This document shows, in pieces, positions 45,392 through 56,368 of a DNA stretch of 60,000 nt. The notes beneath the pieces were generated by a model. It searched no databases. It had not been told where the DNA came from and worked only from the letters and a program-made list of their open reading frames with translations. Positions within the stretch are counted from its first letter, which is position 1. Every line of letters starts with the position of its first letter. The translations under genes and the position numbers were made by a program. This stretch comes from Hydractinia symbiolongicarpus. Its lineage: Eukaryota > Cnidaria > Hydrozoa > Anthoathecata > Hydractiniidae. The stretch covers positions 11,100,001-11,160,000 of the forward strand of contig NC_079876.1 in assembly GCF_029227915.1 (NCBI RefSeq). Direction: 5' to 3'.

Positions 45392-48300
45392 GTGTGTAAT
45401 TCTTTTTCTATATTGTTCTATTATTAAATTGATTCTGTCAACTTAACATAAAAGACAAATATGGTAAAGTAAAATTTTCATTCAATTAAATTCCACTTTA
45501 TCTTGGTGTAACTAAATCACTTTTCTGTAATGATTTCAATGCATAGGAGAGTCATCAGCAATAAGAGTACATCAGATTGAAATTATGACAGCACTGATTG
45601 AAATACAAAAATGTAAAGTAAATAAAAACAAAGACAACATTAAGTAAAATCTAAATAACTTAAAGAATGAACTATTTATATTCAAGTTGATGTAAAAAAA
45701 AACCAAAACGGAGTTAGGAACATTCAAAACGATTATGATTGAAAGACGGAATGGGAACAGTAAAGTCCTTTGTTGTCATCGTGTCGTTCAAAAACTTGTC
45801 ACTTAAAACGGCCTAGAAAGAAGATACCTTTCTTTCAAAAAATAAGATTTTATCGTTTTTTAGGACAATATTTCATACAGTTACTTATTATTCTAATTTA
45901 TATTTAAATGTTTATTTTAGTTATATACTATTAAAAAATTTCCGAGGAGATTTTCTAATACAATTTGAGGATGGCTGCTCCCACTGGTCTATGAAAAGTG
46001 TACAAGTCATCATTACTGAAAATTTTGCGATACAATCAAAAGAACTTCATGTCGACAACGATTACATTGTGGAAGAAGAAGAAGGGAAACTAATCCTGAT
46101 TATTTACAATCACATTGCCGAATCTATTAATGGGTTATCAGTTACGTTAGTTGACAGTGAAAGTAAAACTCATTTGATTCCAATTAAAAGTGAGTAAATT
46201 TAGATAATGTATTCTATCTAGTACGGAAAAAATGAATAAGGAGTTGGAACAATAAAAACAAAACAGAACAAAAAAATACATTACTTACTAATGTAGCTGT
46301 GCATGGGGGCAGAGCACAATTAAACAAGTTGGGAAAGCTATATTTACAAGTAGAACAAATTTAATCTTAAGGGTTTATTTAAAATATTATTCGAACCATA
46401 AAAAAAAACATTGTCAAGATTTTGTTAGAATAGCAATCATTTCAACGATGCAAGCCATTTACCTCGACAAAAGTTTTACTTTGGCTATGAGAACGCAAAA
46501 ATATATAAAAATTATTGCAAAGATTCTTGAATAATAACGTTTAGTATTCTACACAAAAAATTTAACGTCTCTAGCGCGTTGTTTTGTACAGCACTTTAGA
46601 TTAAAATTGGTTGAGTAGAAATGTTGCAAAGTAAAATAATTTTTTTAATTAGATATTGCACTGGTCCGAGCACATATGTGTACAACCAGCTATTTTGATG
46701 TTAGAACCCACAACAGTGGAAGAATATCTGAACATATAAAATGCATTGTAAAAGCAAAAATAGAAGAAGAAGATATTGAATTTATATGTGGAGGTAGTCT
46801 ACAAACAATGGAGCCTAAGGAGTACGAAGCACTTGGAAAGGAATACATCCAACGTTATTTCACCGTGAATGAAGAATGCATGGAAGAACCACTCCAAATT
46901 CCACCCCCAATGCCAAAAGTCACACATTCCTTATTTGCACAAAAGATAAAGTATGTTATAATCGAATTACAACCTCGTTTGTTTACAATATTTACTCATT
47001 ATAACACAAAGGAACATATTCGATTTCTAAAACTGGATAAAGAATTTTCTTTGAGTTTGGAAAGCACAATTACTGATAACAAAAGAATTCTACTTGTGTT
47101 GCCAAATTATATCGTCAACATTAGATACACAGAAACAACCGACGCAGTAAGAATACAAGATGAAGTCAAAGCGGGCGAAGAAGACTTGAAGGAGCTATCT
47201 ATCATCACTAAAAAATATCTTAAAAATGGTCACCTGACAATGGTTAATGTTGTAGCTGCACCACATTTCAAAGATATCGAAAATATCCACCTTTGTGTAG
47301 ACTGCAACTTACTCTCCAAAAAAACTTTGGCTGAGGATAGAAGTATGACGAAGTTCTTTTCAAATATTTTGCAAAGCTCACAAGTACAAAATAATGTTCA
47401 GGACAACAAGGAACGGTATATCAACATGGTTGGTAAAGTCATGTGTTTTATGGCTACAAGAAAAGCACTCTATTCTGTTCCTTCACTCAGTAAAAACGTC
47501 CACGAACAAATAAGCTCGTTAATACTTTCTCCACAGCAACTCCGTCATTTATACAACAACTCTTTAAAAAAAATTATAATCGGTCCTCTAGGCAGTGGTA
47601 AGACAGTGCTAGCTTTAGCACATTTGGAAATAGCTTACGAGCGCTCTGAGAATAGATCAGTCATATACTACGTTATTTGGGACGGCAACACATTGCTTAA
47701 ACGGGATATTGTCAATCATACTAAAAGATTTAATTTCAAAGCCGCTGTCGAAGTTGTTGTAAAGGATAATGTCGAGTTAGCTAAGGATTTGAAAATGAAT
47801 GAAGTGCCAACACCATACCAGTTATTAGAGTCATTGGTTAAGAAACATGTTGACCAAAACCTGCATCTAATAATTGATGAATTAAATGGAGAGTTATTTA
47901 ACAAGGAAGAATCATCTTTGCTTAAACACTATCTGGAAACTGAAGACAAATTAAATAACTCTTTCATCATCTTTTTCCCACAATCCATTGAGAAACATAG
48001 AACATTAATTTCACACCAAAGAGTCACAATACATGACAAGTACAAGTATGAAGAAACAGGAATGAAAGTTTTAAAACTGAACAGAGCAATGAGAACAACA
48101 CGGATAATCTTTCAGTTTTTAAAGGCTTTTGAAAATGAAGTAGAACAAAACAAGGTAACAATGAAGCTTCCCGATCAGCAATCAAAAGAAGGATTGTCCA
48201 CCAAACAACCACAACAGCAGCAAGAGCCACAACGGCGACAACAACAACAACAGCAGCAGCGACAGCAGCAACCACCACCACCACCGCAACAACAAGGACA

Positions 48301-51300
48301 AACTACCAGTAGCAATGTCACGCCGATAATAAAAGGAGAAGAAGAAAGTTTTGAAACACCGGTTGATATTGATGTCGTTGCAGCTTCAATACAAGATGGG
48401 GATCTTTCGGGTAATGTTAGAATTGACATTTCATTAAAATTTAATACAGCGTATTCAATCGGTCATAATATCGAAGGAACAAAACCGTTATTGATACATC
48501 CGGCAAATACTCCAACAACAGACAAAGAGTTTATACCGATGTTAGCGCTTGTTTTACAAGATGTATGTTTACATCATGCCACTAAACGTTTGTTCATATA
48601 TAACACATTCCCTCAAAAGGATATTTTTTACAGATTACTAAAACTGTTAAAAATTGATTTTCTTCACTACGACAAGTACACTGACTGGAAAGTTTTAAAT
48701 TGTGATGATATCATAGTTAAAAATCCCTTGCAGAGCCAAAATTATAACCTGCTCACTACTATCGAGGGAAGTCGTGGAGTTGAAGCAGCCGAATGCATCT
48801 GTATAATTGAAAGCAATGATTGCAAGTTAAAACATTTGACATTAGAAGCAATGTCCAGAGCGACACAAAATCTAGTCCTTGTTTCAACGTCCAACGTTTA
48901 CCAATCAGGTACAGTAAAATCATCAACTGGTCATATCATCAGTAAACTGTTAACTGAACATCTGGTTGAATACAATCTAGAAGTCTCAAACGATGAAGAT
49001 ACGGAAATACCGTTCAAAAAGTCTATGAAAAGTAACAATAAAATAGTTTTTAACATTAAACCACAATATTGGAAATTCAAAGAAATGATAAAAGATTTGG
49101 AACATGTTGGTTTTCAGGCAACGGATGAACGCCTAAATGCGCATGAGATCGTTATGAAAAAGTAAGTAAAATTTTTAAACAATAGAGAACAAATTCTCTT
49201 TTGAATAGTTCTTTAAAAAATTTAAATTCAGTGATTCATATTAAAGAATTGGATGGTAAGGGTTGTGTTATATTAAAATAAAAAAAACCCCACGAGATGA
49301 CCAAAGTGTGATCATTCGCAATCCTCTCTCCTTTCTTTTGTGAAATTTGTTCTAGAGAGGCAAAAAAATCACGACATATGTATCAGGACCTATTCTGTAC
49401 TTAATAAAAACATTGTAAGAGTTTTCTGATGTTAAAAATGTTAACCTGCTGCTAAGCATGAAAAAAAAAAAATATTATTAGACAAAATTTTGATCATCTT
49501 TTAATTTATTTTATTAAGTAAAAGTCATTAGTTTTGTTAAAAAATATGATATAAATGCAATATTAATAATTTTAGCCTTTATCCTCCTGGAAAAGTGAGC
49601 AATATAATTTGCTCATATTTGTCAAGTACATCATGTATATTGAGATGGCAACAGCACGCTAATAAATACACCGTTAGTAGACAAGAAAGTAAAAGTTTAA
49701 CCTGGAATAACTTAGCAACTAACATTTCTTGCAATCAATACATCGTTGATGACATGGAAATTGGTGAATCGTGCAAGTTTTGTGTTGTTGCTAAAAATCA
49801 TCTTGGTGTATCTGATGACAGCACTGTGTCTTATCGTCACGAGTAAGATTTTATTCAACTTCTATTAAAAACATTTTATAGCCATGTGTTAAAAAGTATG
49901 TCAGGCTTCAGGAATATTAACATGTGCTCAATTTTTTTAGACTTCCAAACGTCATGGGTGTCCAATTTAAAGGTAAGAGAAATAGTTATCGTTTTATCAG
50001 CATAATTTTAAGCTAGAAAATCACCACAACACTCTTTGTCACAAAATAGGCATAAAAAAATTAGCTTGACAAAATAGACAGAAATAAGTGTTGACTAATT
50101 GTGTGATTTAAAAAAATTAACATTTATTAAAAAATTTTCTTGTTCATGTTGTTATTTACCTGTTACAAAAAGAATGCGGAATAGTTAAATATTTGCTTTC
50201 TTCGTTACCCATATTACAACAAACAAATTATTCTAATTATTTGTTAAACATTTAATTTATTACTGTACTTATACCATGGGACACGCAAAGTCAATTTAAT
50301 GACACTATTGTCTGAAACAAATTTAGTCCTAGAACCTTTTAAGAATTTTTTTTCCATCTGGTGTTGCTTTTAAAACAGATCTTTACTAAAAACGTAAGAG
50401 GTTATTAGACGTTTTTGTTTTCCTTTTGTAAAATTTCGACAATGTTTTGTTTCTCGGTCATATGACATTAATTAAGAGAAACTAAGTGTTATCAAGTAAA
50501 AATAAATCTACTCTGCACATTGGTAATATATATCCTAAAAGGAGGCTTTGGAGTGACAAAACATCAAAGGCAAAAGTACTTCCGCTAAAATGTAGTGTGC
50601 TGATGTTGCTGTTGTGTCAATAAAAGTGATACAAAACTTCTCACTTGGTATTAATAAAGTTTTCAAACTTTGTCAATAGAAAAAATTTTGTTCAAATATT
50701 GCCATTAATTTTATTACTATCTCGTGGTTGCTCGATTTATTCAAATCATTTGTTTAGTATAGATTATTAATAATTTAAAAGTAATACATATTTTTTGCAT
50801 AATTTCTGGTGTAGTTTAGCCTAGTTAGCTAAGTTTTTTCTCGGATATCTAATTCAGTTTTTCTCAAACGAAAGTTTAGACGCAAACAAATGTAGAGCAA
50901 TTCCCTTAAATTTAAATTCAAACCACGCATTATTTATGGCTATATCGTACTTTGCTGGGCATAGTTAAAGAAGCAAAGATAAACTGCTCAACAAGTGTAT
51001 GCAAAGTGAGAACGTCCTTTTGAGACCTACATTTACCTGCAAAAGGGATATTTTTACGAAGCGAATTGGGAATAGCGAATTCGGCGGCTAATTACCAGCG
51101 AAATATCTATTTGATTTTCACGGGAAACAAAAAAAACATGTGACCAATTTAACATTCTGAGTGTAAGCACTTTTTCTGGTATTAAAAACCGGATAGTTAT
51201 TTTGAATTCTAAATAAACAGTTTTCTTATTGGTTAAAAGATATTTTATAAAATATTTCTACTTTTCGGGGAAGAGAATTTTTCAAAGCAAAATCAAAACA

Positions 51301-54300
51301 AACAAAACTTTGCATGCTCAGATATATTTAGTTGGCGAACTCGTTTAGCAATACAAACAATGAGGCTGAGGAAAAGAAAACAAAATAAGAACATCGGCAA
51401 GACTAAAACACCAATTTTCTCTCTACTCCCGAGAGAAATACATTTGGCAAAAAGAAATTTTAGCAGAATCAATCGCAAATGTTTTTATGAATCTTTGAAA
51501 TGAATAACAAAATAAAAACTACTTTTACCGGTACATGTTATAATAAGGAACATTTCAGGCTGTAACGAATATAAGCGTATATATTGTAAATGTACCTTCA
51601 AGCTTCAAGTTTACTCCAATACAACACTAAAGCTTGCTGACTTACCAAATTTCACACCAAGTTTAAAAAAACTATTCCCTTTTGCCTTTTCTTTTTGAAC
51701 CCGTAGCTAGCTCTCGGTCATACTTAAATTTCGCATAATAATTTGAAAGTTGATCACTTTGTGCAAAGTTGGACAATGTTGTATGATGCGAATCCTCCCT
51801 GTAAGTCGCTTGGCGCACTATTTACAGTAAAACTCTTATAACGACTACAGCCTCGTCTCTATGTTATATGGACTTTGCAGAGGGAAAAGCCTGTTATTCA
51901 AGTTAGTAATGAAAAGCCTTGTTTTCAAGTTACCCACATTTGAAAAATATTGCTAATAGTAACCACCCGGTGAGAAAAAACAAACAATCATAAGCAAATC
52001 AAATCATTTCGTCGTAAAATTTAGACTGATTTTTTCTTTCCTTGTTCTGACTAGAACGAACAAACTCCCCAAATTTATAGTGTAGCGTGTGAGTCTGAGT
52101 TAGTGTTAGGCAGTTGATTTTGATATTTAAAGCGCATATTTTGTAAATATACATCATAGATTCAATTTTACTCCAACACATACTCTAAAGCTGGCTTAAT
52201 ATACCGAATTTTGCACCAAGTTCGGAAACACTATTTACATTTACCTTTCGTTTTTGAACACATGGCTCTCGGCCATACTTAAATTTTGCTGAATACTTTT
52301 CAAGCAAGATGCCTCGTACCACTTTACTGTTCCATACAAAGTGGCTTTCCTGAAGTTGATCACTTTGTACAAAGTTGGTCAATGTTATATGATGCGATTT
52401 CTCACTGTAACTCGCATGGCTTACTATTAACAGCAAAACTCTTATAACGACTACAGCCTCGTTTCTATGTGATTTGATTTTGTAAAAATTACATTAGAAA
52501 TTTGCAGAGGGAAAGCCTGTTTTTCAATTTAGTTACAATATAGTAATGAATAACCTCGTTTTCAAGTTTTCCACATTTTTTAAAAATTATTGCTAATACT
52601 AACCATCCGGCGGGAAAAAAACAATCATAAGCAAATCAAAAGTCATTTCATCGTAAAATTTAGACTCGGTTGGTTTTTTGTTTTAACAATATCTTTTTCC
52701 TAAAGCTGTTGAGTTTGAATTTTTGCAATATCTAAGGCTCGTGCTCTTTTTTGTTCTTATAAAGAAACCCGCACAGTTTTTAATCGATCGTGTGTCAGAG
52801 AAACATCTTTGAAATGTTCGTGCAGACGAAATCGAATATATTGAGTACAGTCGTTCTATTTTTATCACTATATCATACTCAACCAAAACGAATATGTTTC
52901 ATTCAAGAAATAATGTTGATAGAAACTGGTCGTTTGAGGTGAGAGAAAATTTAATTTTGATAAAAGAAGTAGCTAGTTTTTATTATACATTATTTTTATT
53001 CATGAGAAACCCGTTTACAATTAATGGAGTATTTACTAAGAGCTGTGTACCTAACTCTCGTGTTCTTTAGAACTTGTTCTTATAAAGAACCGATCGCGTG
53101 TCAGAGAAACAATCTTTAAAATATTCGTGCAGACGAAATCGAATATATTGAGTACAATTTGTTCTATTTTTATCACTATATCATACTCAACCAAAACGAA
53201 TATGTTTCATTCAGCAAATAATGTTGATAAAATGTGTGAGGTGAGAGAAAATTTAATTTTGATAAAAGCAGTAGCTAGTTTTTATTATACATTATTTTTA
53301 TTCATGAGAAGTCTGTTCACAATTAACGGAGTATTTACTAAGAGCTGTGTAATTTTAATTTTTTTTTAGAATTTAAACTGAAAAAACTAACAAACTCTTT
53401 TTGCGTGCTTGAGATTATGCTCTGTCTTGCAATTTTCTCCATACAATCTGAAAAAGCGTTGTTCAATATTAATATTTAGTGAAGTTTTTTCTTTGTTCGT
53501 AAGAAACTAAATAAAGTCATGGAATAAGCATACTAGCCAGCCTCGGTTTTAGGGATTCATCGCCGTCTTCCCACATGCCATATAGATAAAAAATTCCTAG
53601 GGACAAGAGTGCTAGATTAGACAATACTAATATTTGGTAAAATTTTTCCTTTGTTTTAAAAAGCTAATTGAAGATTCATGAAATAAGCAGACTATCCAGC
53701 CTCGTTTCCAGATCTAGCCCAGATTTATCTTTTTGTTATTTTCCGGCATAAGAAATAGATAAAAAATCCCTGGGAACGAAAGTGCTAGACTAGGTTGGTT
53801 TATAAAAACGCATTATGTTATCGTAGTAATTGTAGGAATAGCTATATTTACTTCCGAGATTTTTATTAAAAATGTCATGTGAAATTATTTTAACAGGCGA
53901 AAAATTTTAGGGTCTCGACTTTAACTGAAACATTTCCGTGGTTCATACAAGTAAAACAATTTTCTTCTGATGCAAATTATCCTATACATGATGACGTCAA
54001 CATATTAATATTAACTTAAATAAAAATAAATTATTACTATATTTTTTGTTTCTGTGTTTTCACAATTACTTTTTTTTGTTTAATACATTATAAAATGTTT
54101 TACAATAAAAAAAAAGTATTTAGTGATGTCATAAGTTTTTCGTTATCATGTTTCATTAATTTATAAATTTATAATTTTTATTCATTTATTATTTTATTTT
54201 TAGATATCGTGGAAATTATTAAATCTAACGATATCGAGAAACTGAAAAAATTACTATCCATTCATCCAAACATTGTTCACATGAGAGATGAAGATGAACA

Positions 54301-55650
54301 CACACCATTGATGTGGACAGTACGGAAGACCGACAATACATCAATGGTGGAAATACTCATCTCATATGGGAGTGATGTTTGGGCGGAAGATAGTAGGAAA
54401 CAAAACAGTTATCATTGGGCTGCATCATATGATCGTCACACAATATTAGATATGTTATGTCGACATGATGTAACAAACATCAACCGTGGAAATGTTAACA
54501 ACAGCACACCATTATATTATGCTGCAGCGCTTGGTTACATCTCATGTGTTGATGTTTTGTTGCGTCATGAAAATATTGATGTGACGATCGAAGATATAGC
54601 TGGATATACAGCTTATGATTATGCTGGAGGATGGATGAATGAACAAAACTGGGAAATAATAAGACGAAAAATAAAAGAATACGAAGTAAGTTATTAAGTT
54701 GATTTAATAAATTAGAAAGAAGAATAAATTTGTATTTTATTTTAATTTAAAAATAATAAGGATTAAATAAATGTTTAAATAAATATTTAGGTATGGAATG
54801 TTTTTATTTTTTTAAATTTTGGTGCGAAGAAATTAAAAGTTAATAAATTAGAAAGAAGAATAAATTTTTTATTTCTTTTAATTTGATAATAATAATGATA
54901 AATGAAAGTTAAGAAACGAATGAAATGATTTGCAATAATAAAAGGATGGATGATTTTTATTTGAGTGGAGTAAACTAATTAACAAATTGAAGGATATGAT
55001 GAATTCAAATTTAAGAAACTTAAGAATAAAATGTTGAATGTCAAAAATATTTTTTTATAACAAATTGGATAAAATAAATAAAATACTTAAGAATAAAATG
55101 TTGAGGTTGTCAAGTAGATTATTGTGACAGTCCAAAGTGGAAAGTATTTTTAATAAAAAATAGTGAATAATTATAGCTGTTAATAATTCTGACAGCATTA
55201 ATTTTTATGTATGTAAAAATAATGAGAGGAGATACTGTAAGAGATAAGTATATATTATAACGAAATTAAAAATAATAAATTTTATAAGAGAAAAAGAAGA
55301 AGTAAAAATACAATTTCGTACCCAGACTGTTTTTTATTTTACATCTTCTGAAATTGATTGTTATTATTGTTAGCATGAATTAAATATTATAGATCTGAAA
55401 ATATTTAAAAAGATATTTAAAACATTCAAAAATAAGAATGCCACGATGTTAAACTTTTTTCGTAATCCGAAATTATTTTATTTTTTGCACAGCGATTGTA
55501 CAAATTTCGCGTTATAAAAGGATTTTATGAACACATTGACAGATTGTCTCTCATTTAGAAGACATGGCCATGACGATGGCTGTTCTAATACTTAAGTAGC
55601 TGTACTTTAAAATAACAAATCTTTTTATCTTTCAGGACAGGACGAAGTAA
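44142..55650 (+). CDS. HEPN / coiled-coil / SF1-type ATPase / FN3 / ankyrin protein (seven coding exons)
   Basis: Model: 44,142-45,391; 45,921-46,189; 46,653-49,161; 49,576-49,842; 49,941-49,972; 54,204-54,685; 55,636-55,650. Every junction is AG/GT and the intron phases (2, 1, 2, 2, 1, 0) all agree, giving one frame of 1,607 codons plus stop. Domains: DZIP3-type HEPN about 15-195; Ile/Asn heptad repeats about 203-375; beta-rich module 417-506; a segment of unknown fold 507-800; P-loop ATPase/helicase core about 810-1255; FN3 about 1343-1432; ankyrin 1443-1603. An AATAAA lies at 55,824. HEPN domains of this type are RNases or dimerisation modules in stress and antiviral proteins. The whole suggests a cytosolic sensor/effector; this role is inference. 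The link across the 4.2-kb fifth intron rests on phase agreement alone, so two genes remain possible. Confidence 0.72.
44760..45263 (+). repeat. 63-bp tandem repeat encoding an N@d coiled-coil stalk
   Basis: Eight near-identical 63-bp units encode IKQNQDDIKANKDSIHQNED plus Gly, three heptads each. Ile takes position a and Asn position d in every heptad. Variation is limited (S/N, H/Q, one T and Y in unit six), so the array is young or homogenised. Because the unit is a multiple of three, antisense and shifted frames are also open; these are shadows. Confidence 0.95.
45392..45920 (+). other. Intron 1 of the HEPN gene
   Basis: GTGTGT donor and TTTATTTTAG acceptor. Near 45,590-45,740 it carries traces like the exon 1 repeat region (ATTGAAATTATGACAGCA, AACAAAGACAACATT), as if a decayed duplicate of the HEPN/coil junction. 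Confidence 0.6.
45921..46189 (+). CDS. Exon 2: beta-rich module of unknown family
   Basis: Encodes about 90 residues of alternating hydrophobic strands (RGDFLIQFEDG, VQVIITENFAI, GKLILIIYNHIAE, LSVTLVDSES) with an acidic EEEEG turn. It looks like a small beta-sandwich or barrel; I do not recognise the family. Phase 2 in, phase 1 out, donor A/GTGAGT. Confidence 0.8.
46190..46652 (+). other. Intron 2 of the HEPN gene
   Basis: GTGAGT donor; acceptor TTTTTTTAATTAG. No element recognised inside. Confidence 0.7.
46653..49161 (+). CDS. Exon 3: P-loop ATPase / SF1-helicase-like core
   Basis: 836 codons in a single exon. Walker A GPLGSGKT (residues 817-824) preceded by a KKIIIG strand; Walker B LHLIIDE with D915-E916; a motif IV-like phrase LKLNRAMRTTRIIFQFL; motif V-like TIEGSRGVEAAECICIIE (about 1209-1226); motif VI-like EAMSRATQNLVLV (M1240, S-R-A 1241-1243, arginine finger). 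This order is that of UvrD/DUF2075/Schlafen-type superfamily 1 NTPases. A poly-Q/P loop (about 1018-1056) sits between motifs IV and V. The N-terminal third (507-800) has an AAPHFKDIE...LCVDCNLLSKK stretch that might be a nuclease-like or zinc-binding fold, not recognised with confidence. Helicase activity is inferred, not shown. Confidence 0.85.
48180..48300 (+). repeat. CAA/CAG/CCA-rich tract (poly-Q/P) in exon 3
   Basis: Mixed CAA and CAG codons with CCA runs encode Gln- and Pro-rich low complexity (QQQQQQQ, PPPPP). Mixed codons argue for a stable translated linker and not an unstable pure repeat. Antisense frames read as Val/Ala and Cys/Gly runs and are shadows. Confidence 0.9.
49162..49575 (+). 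other. Intron 3 of the HEPN gene
   Basis: GTAAGT donor, AATTTTAG acceptor. AT-rich, with no element recognised. Confidence 0.7.
49576..49842 (+). CDS. Exon 4: fibronectin type III domain
   Basis: Encodes LYPPGKVSNIICSYLSSTSC, ILRWQ (the conserved Trp of strand B), YTVSRQES, ISCNQYIVDDMEIG (the Y/L of strand E) and CKFCVVAKNHLGVSDDS, with the AxNxxGxS pattern of FN3 strand F/G. About 88 residues, one full domain, in a single phase-2 exon, as FN3 domains often are. FN3 beside an intracellular-type HEPN/ATPase is unusual; no signal peptide or membrane segment is seen in the gene. Confidence 0.8.
49941..49972 (+). CDS. Exon 5: 32-nt linker microexon
   Basis: TTTTTTTAG acceptor and AAAG/GTAAGA donor enclose 1 + 30 + 1 nt reading LPNVMGVQFK. 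It changes the phase from 2 to 1, exactly what the ankyrin exon needs to be read. That fit is the main sequence argument that the ankyrin exon belongs to this gene. Confidence 0.65.
49973..54203 (+). other. Intron 5 of the HEPN gene, 4.2 kb, repeat-rich
   Basis: Contains the block 50,620-51,305 shared with 15,165-15,870; two diverged tandem copies at about 51,640-51,860 and 52,170-52,460 of a unit also present once at 25,360-25,600; the duplicated 52,690-53,370 block; and CCTAGGGAC/CCCTGGGAAC-type repeats at 53,590 and 53,765. The last 700 bp is shared with the 25.8-26.5 kb copy. Confidence 0.6.
52690..53370 (+). repeat. Tandem duplication of about 0.3 kb with conserved ATG mini-ORF and donor
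   Basis: Two units (about 52,730-53,048 and 53,059-53,357) share GTGCAGACGAAATCGAATAT, ATACTCAACCAAAACGAATA, an ATGTTTCATTCA start and GAG/GTGAGAG, a good donor, 45 and 39 nt downstream. Both units thus keep a possible short coding exon (MFHSRNNVDRNWSFE; MFHSANNVDKMCE) although the bases between differ. Read as alternative first exons they end in phase 0, which does not fit the ankyrin exon directly. Confidence 0.55.
54204..54685 (+). CDS. Exon 6: ankyrin repeats
   Basis: Encodes 160 residues in about four to five ankyrin-type units: IVEIIKSNDIEKLKKLLSIH; DEHTPLMWTVRKT...SMVEILISYGSDV; NSYHWAASYDRHTILDMLCR; NNSTPLYYAAALGYISCVDV then LLRHENIDV; and a final YTAYDYAGG. TPL-x-x-A and L-x-x-x-x-A-D/I spacing is standard. 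Acceptor TTTTTAG; donor GAA/GTAAGT. Reading through the donor ends after VSY. A degenerate duplicate is at 26,546. Confidence 0.85.
54686..55635 (+). other. Intron 6 of the HEPN gene
   Basis: GTAAGT donor, TTATCTTTCAG acceptor. It is shared with 27,021-27,885 of the partial copy until that copy breaks off just before the last exon. Confidence 0.6.
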
Positions 55651-55829
55651 ATATTTCAAATGATTTTGTTTTGAAAAACAACAATCAGTTTGTGAGGCGA
55701 GACGGTACTTTATACAATTGGATATATTTCTCTTTTGTTATTTCTATTTTTAACTTTCTTTCATGAAATTTATTTATTTTTTAGATGAGGAACGAGTCCA
55801 TTTTTTAGTTTTATTTATATTGTAATAAA
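55636..55829 (+). CDS. Exon 7: last exon and 3' UTR
   Basis: With acceptor TTTCAG at 55,635 the frame adds DRTK and stops at 55,648-55,650. A second AG five bases downstream (55,640) would instead open a frame DEVNISNDFVLKNNNQFVRR of about 40 residues ending in a hydrophobic stretch. I favour the first, for its better polypyrimidine tract. AATAAA at 55,824-55,829 is a good poly(A) signal. Confidence 0.5.
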
Positions 55830-56193
55830 TATATTTGTAGTAAAACGTACTGAAACATTTTTCTGTTCGATTTTTATCAAGCCTTGTTTCGTTTATATTT
55901 CATTCAGGAAGCGACACATGTCAAAGGTCACGTGTTTTTTTAAACTGTCTCAAACTTGCCGCATGGTGCAATGTAGAGTGAATCTTATTTATTACAAACG
56001 TGAACTGATATACTTTCTCAACCTCGTCCCCAAGTCTTGTTAGGCCTTTATATTTTGAAGGCCCTGGCTGGTCACGTGACGACAGAATACCCACGTATAG
56101 TGGGTATTTTGAAAATAATTATTTGTCTCGCTCTTCCAAAATATACACAAGCAGTCGAGAAAAAAATGAAAGAACTGACACAATTATTTAGAA

Positions 56194-56368
56194 CTAGTCG
56201 TTGCCCGTGGAAAAATCCACGGGTTCGCCCGTCCTTTATATTTACCCGTCGCAACAAAGTGGATAAAAATATATCGCATTTGATATTCGTGTTTCCGTAA
56301 CATCATTTTCTAACTCAGCGGGGGGTCCGAGCAGAGACAGACAGACGGAATACGGCTATTATAATAGA
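56194..56368 (-). mobile_element. Non-autonomous Helitron, 175 bp, precise insertion
   Basis: On the minus strand it begins TCTCTATTATAATAGCCG and ends with the hairpin CCCGTGGA-TTTT-TCCACGGG, then CAACGACTAG, flanked by A on the left and T on the right. Copy A at about 3153 has the undisturbed sequence AACCATTCTAAAT (minus strand), so insertion fell between A and T without target duplication, exactly as Helitrons do. Confidence 0.9.

Noticed and set aside
48024-48429. Antisense frames rich in Val/Ala and Cys/Gly
   Set aside because: Shadows of the CAA/CAG/CCA tract in exon 3 of the HEPN gene.
46676-49165. ATPase frame as a single-exon gene starting at the ATG at 46,676
   Set aside because: The frame is open upstream to a good acceptor at 46,652 and downstream ends at a GTAAGT donor; phases match neighbouring exons, so an internal exon is favoured, though an alternative start cannot be excluded.
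54209-54697. Ankyrin frame as a complete single-exon gene starting at 54,209
   Set aside because: The first codon is GTG directly after a splice acceptor, and the stop lies just beyond a strong GTAAGT donor; it behaves as an internal exon.
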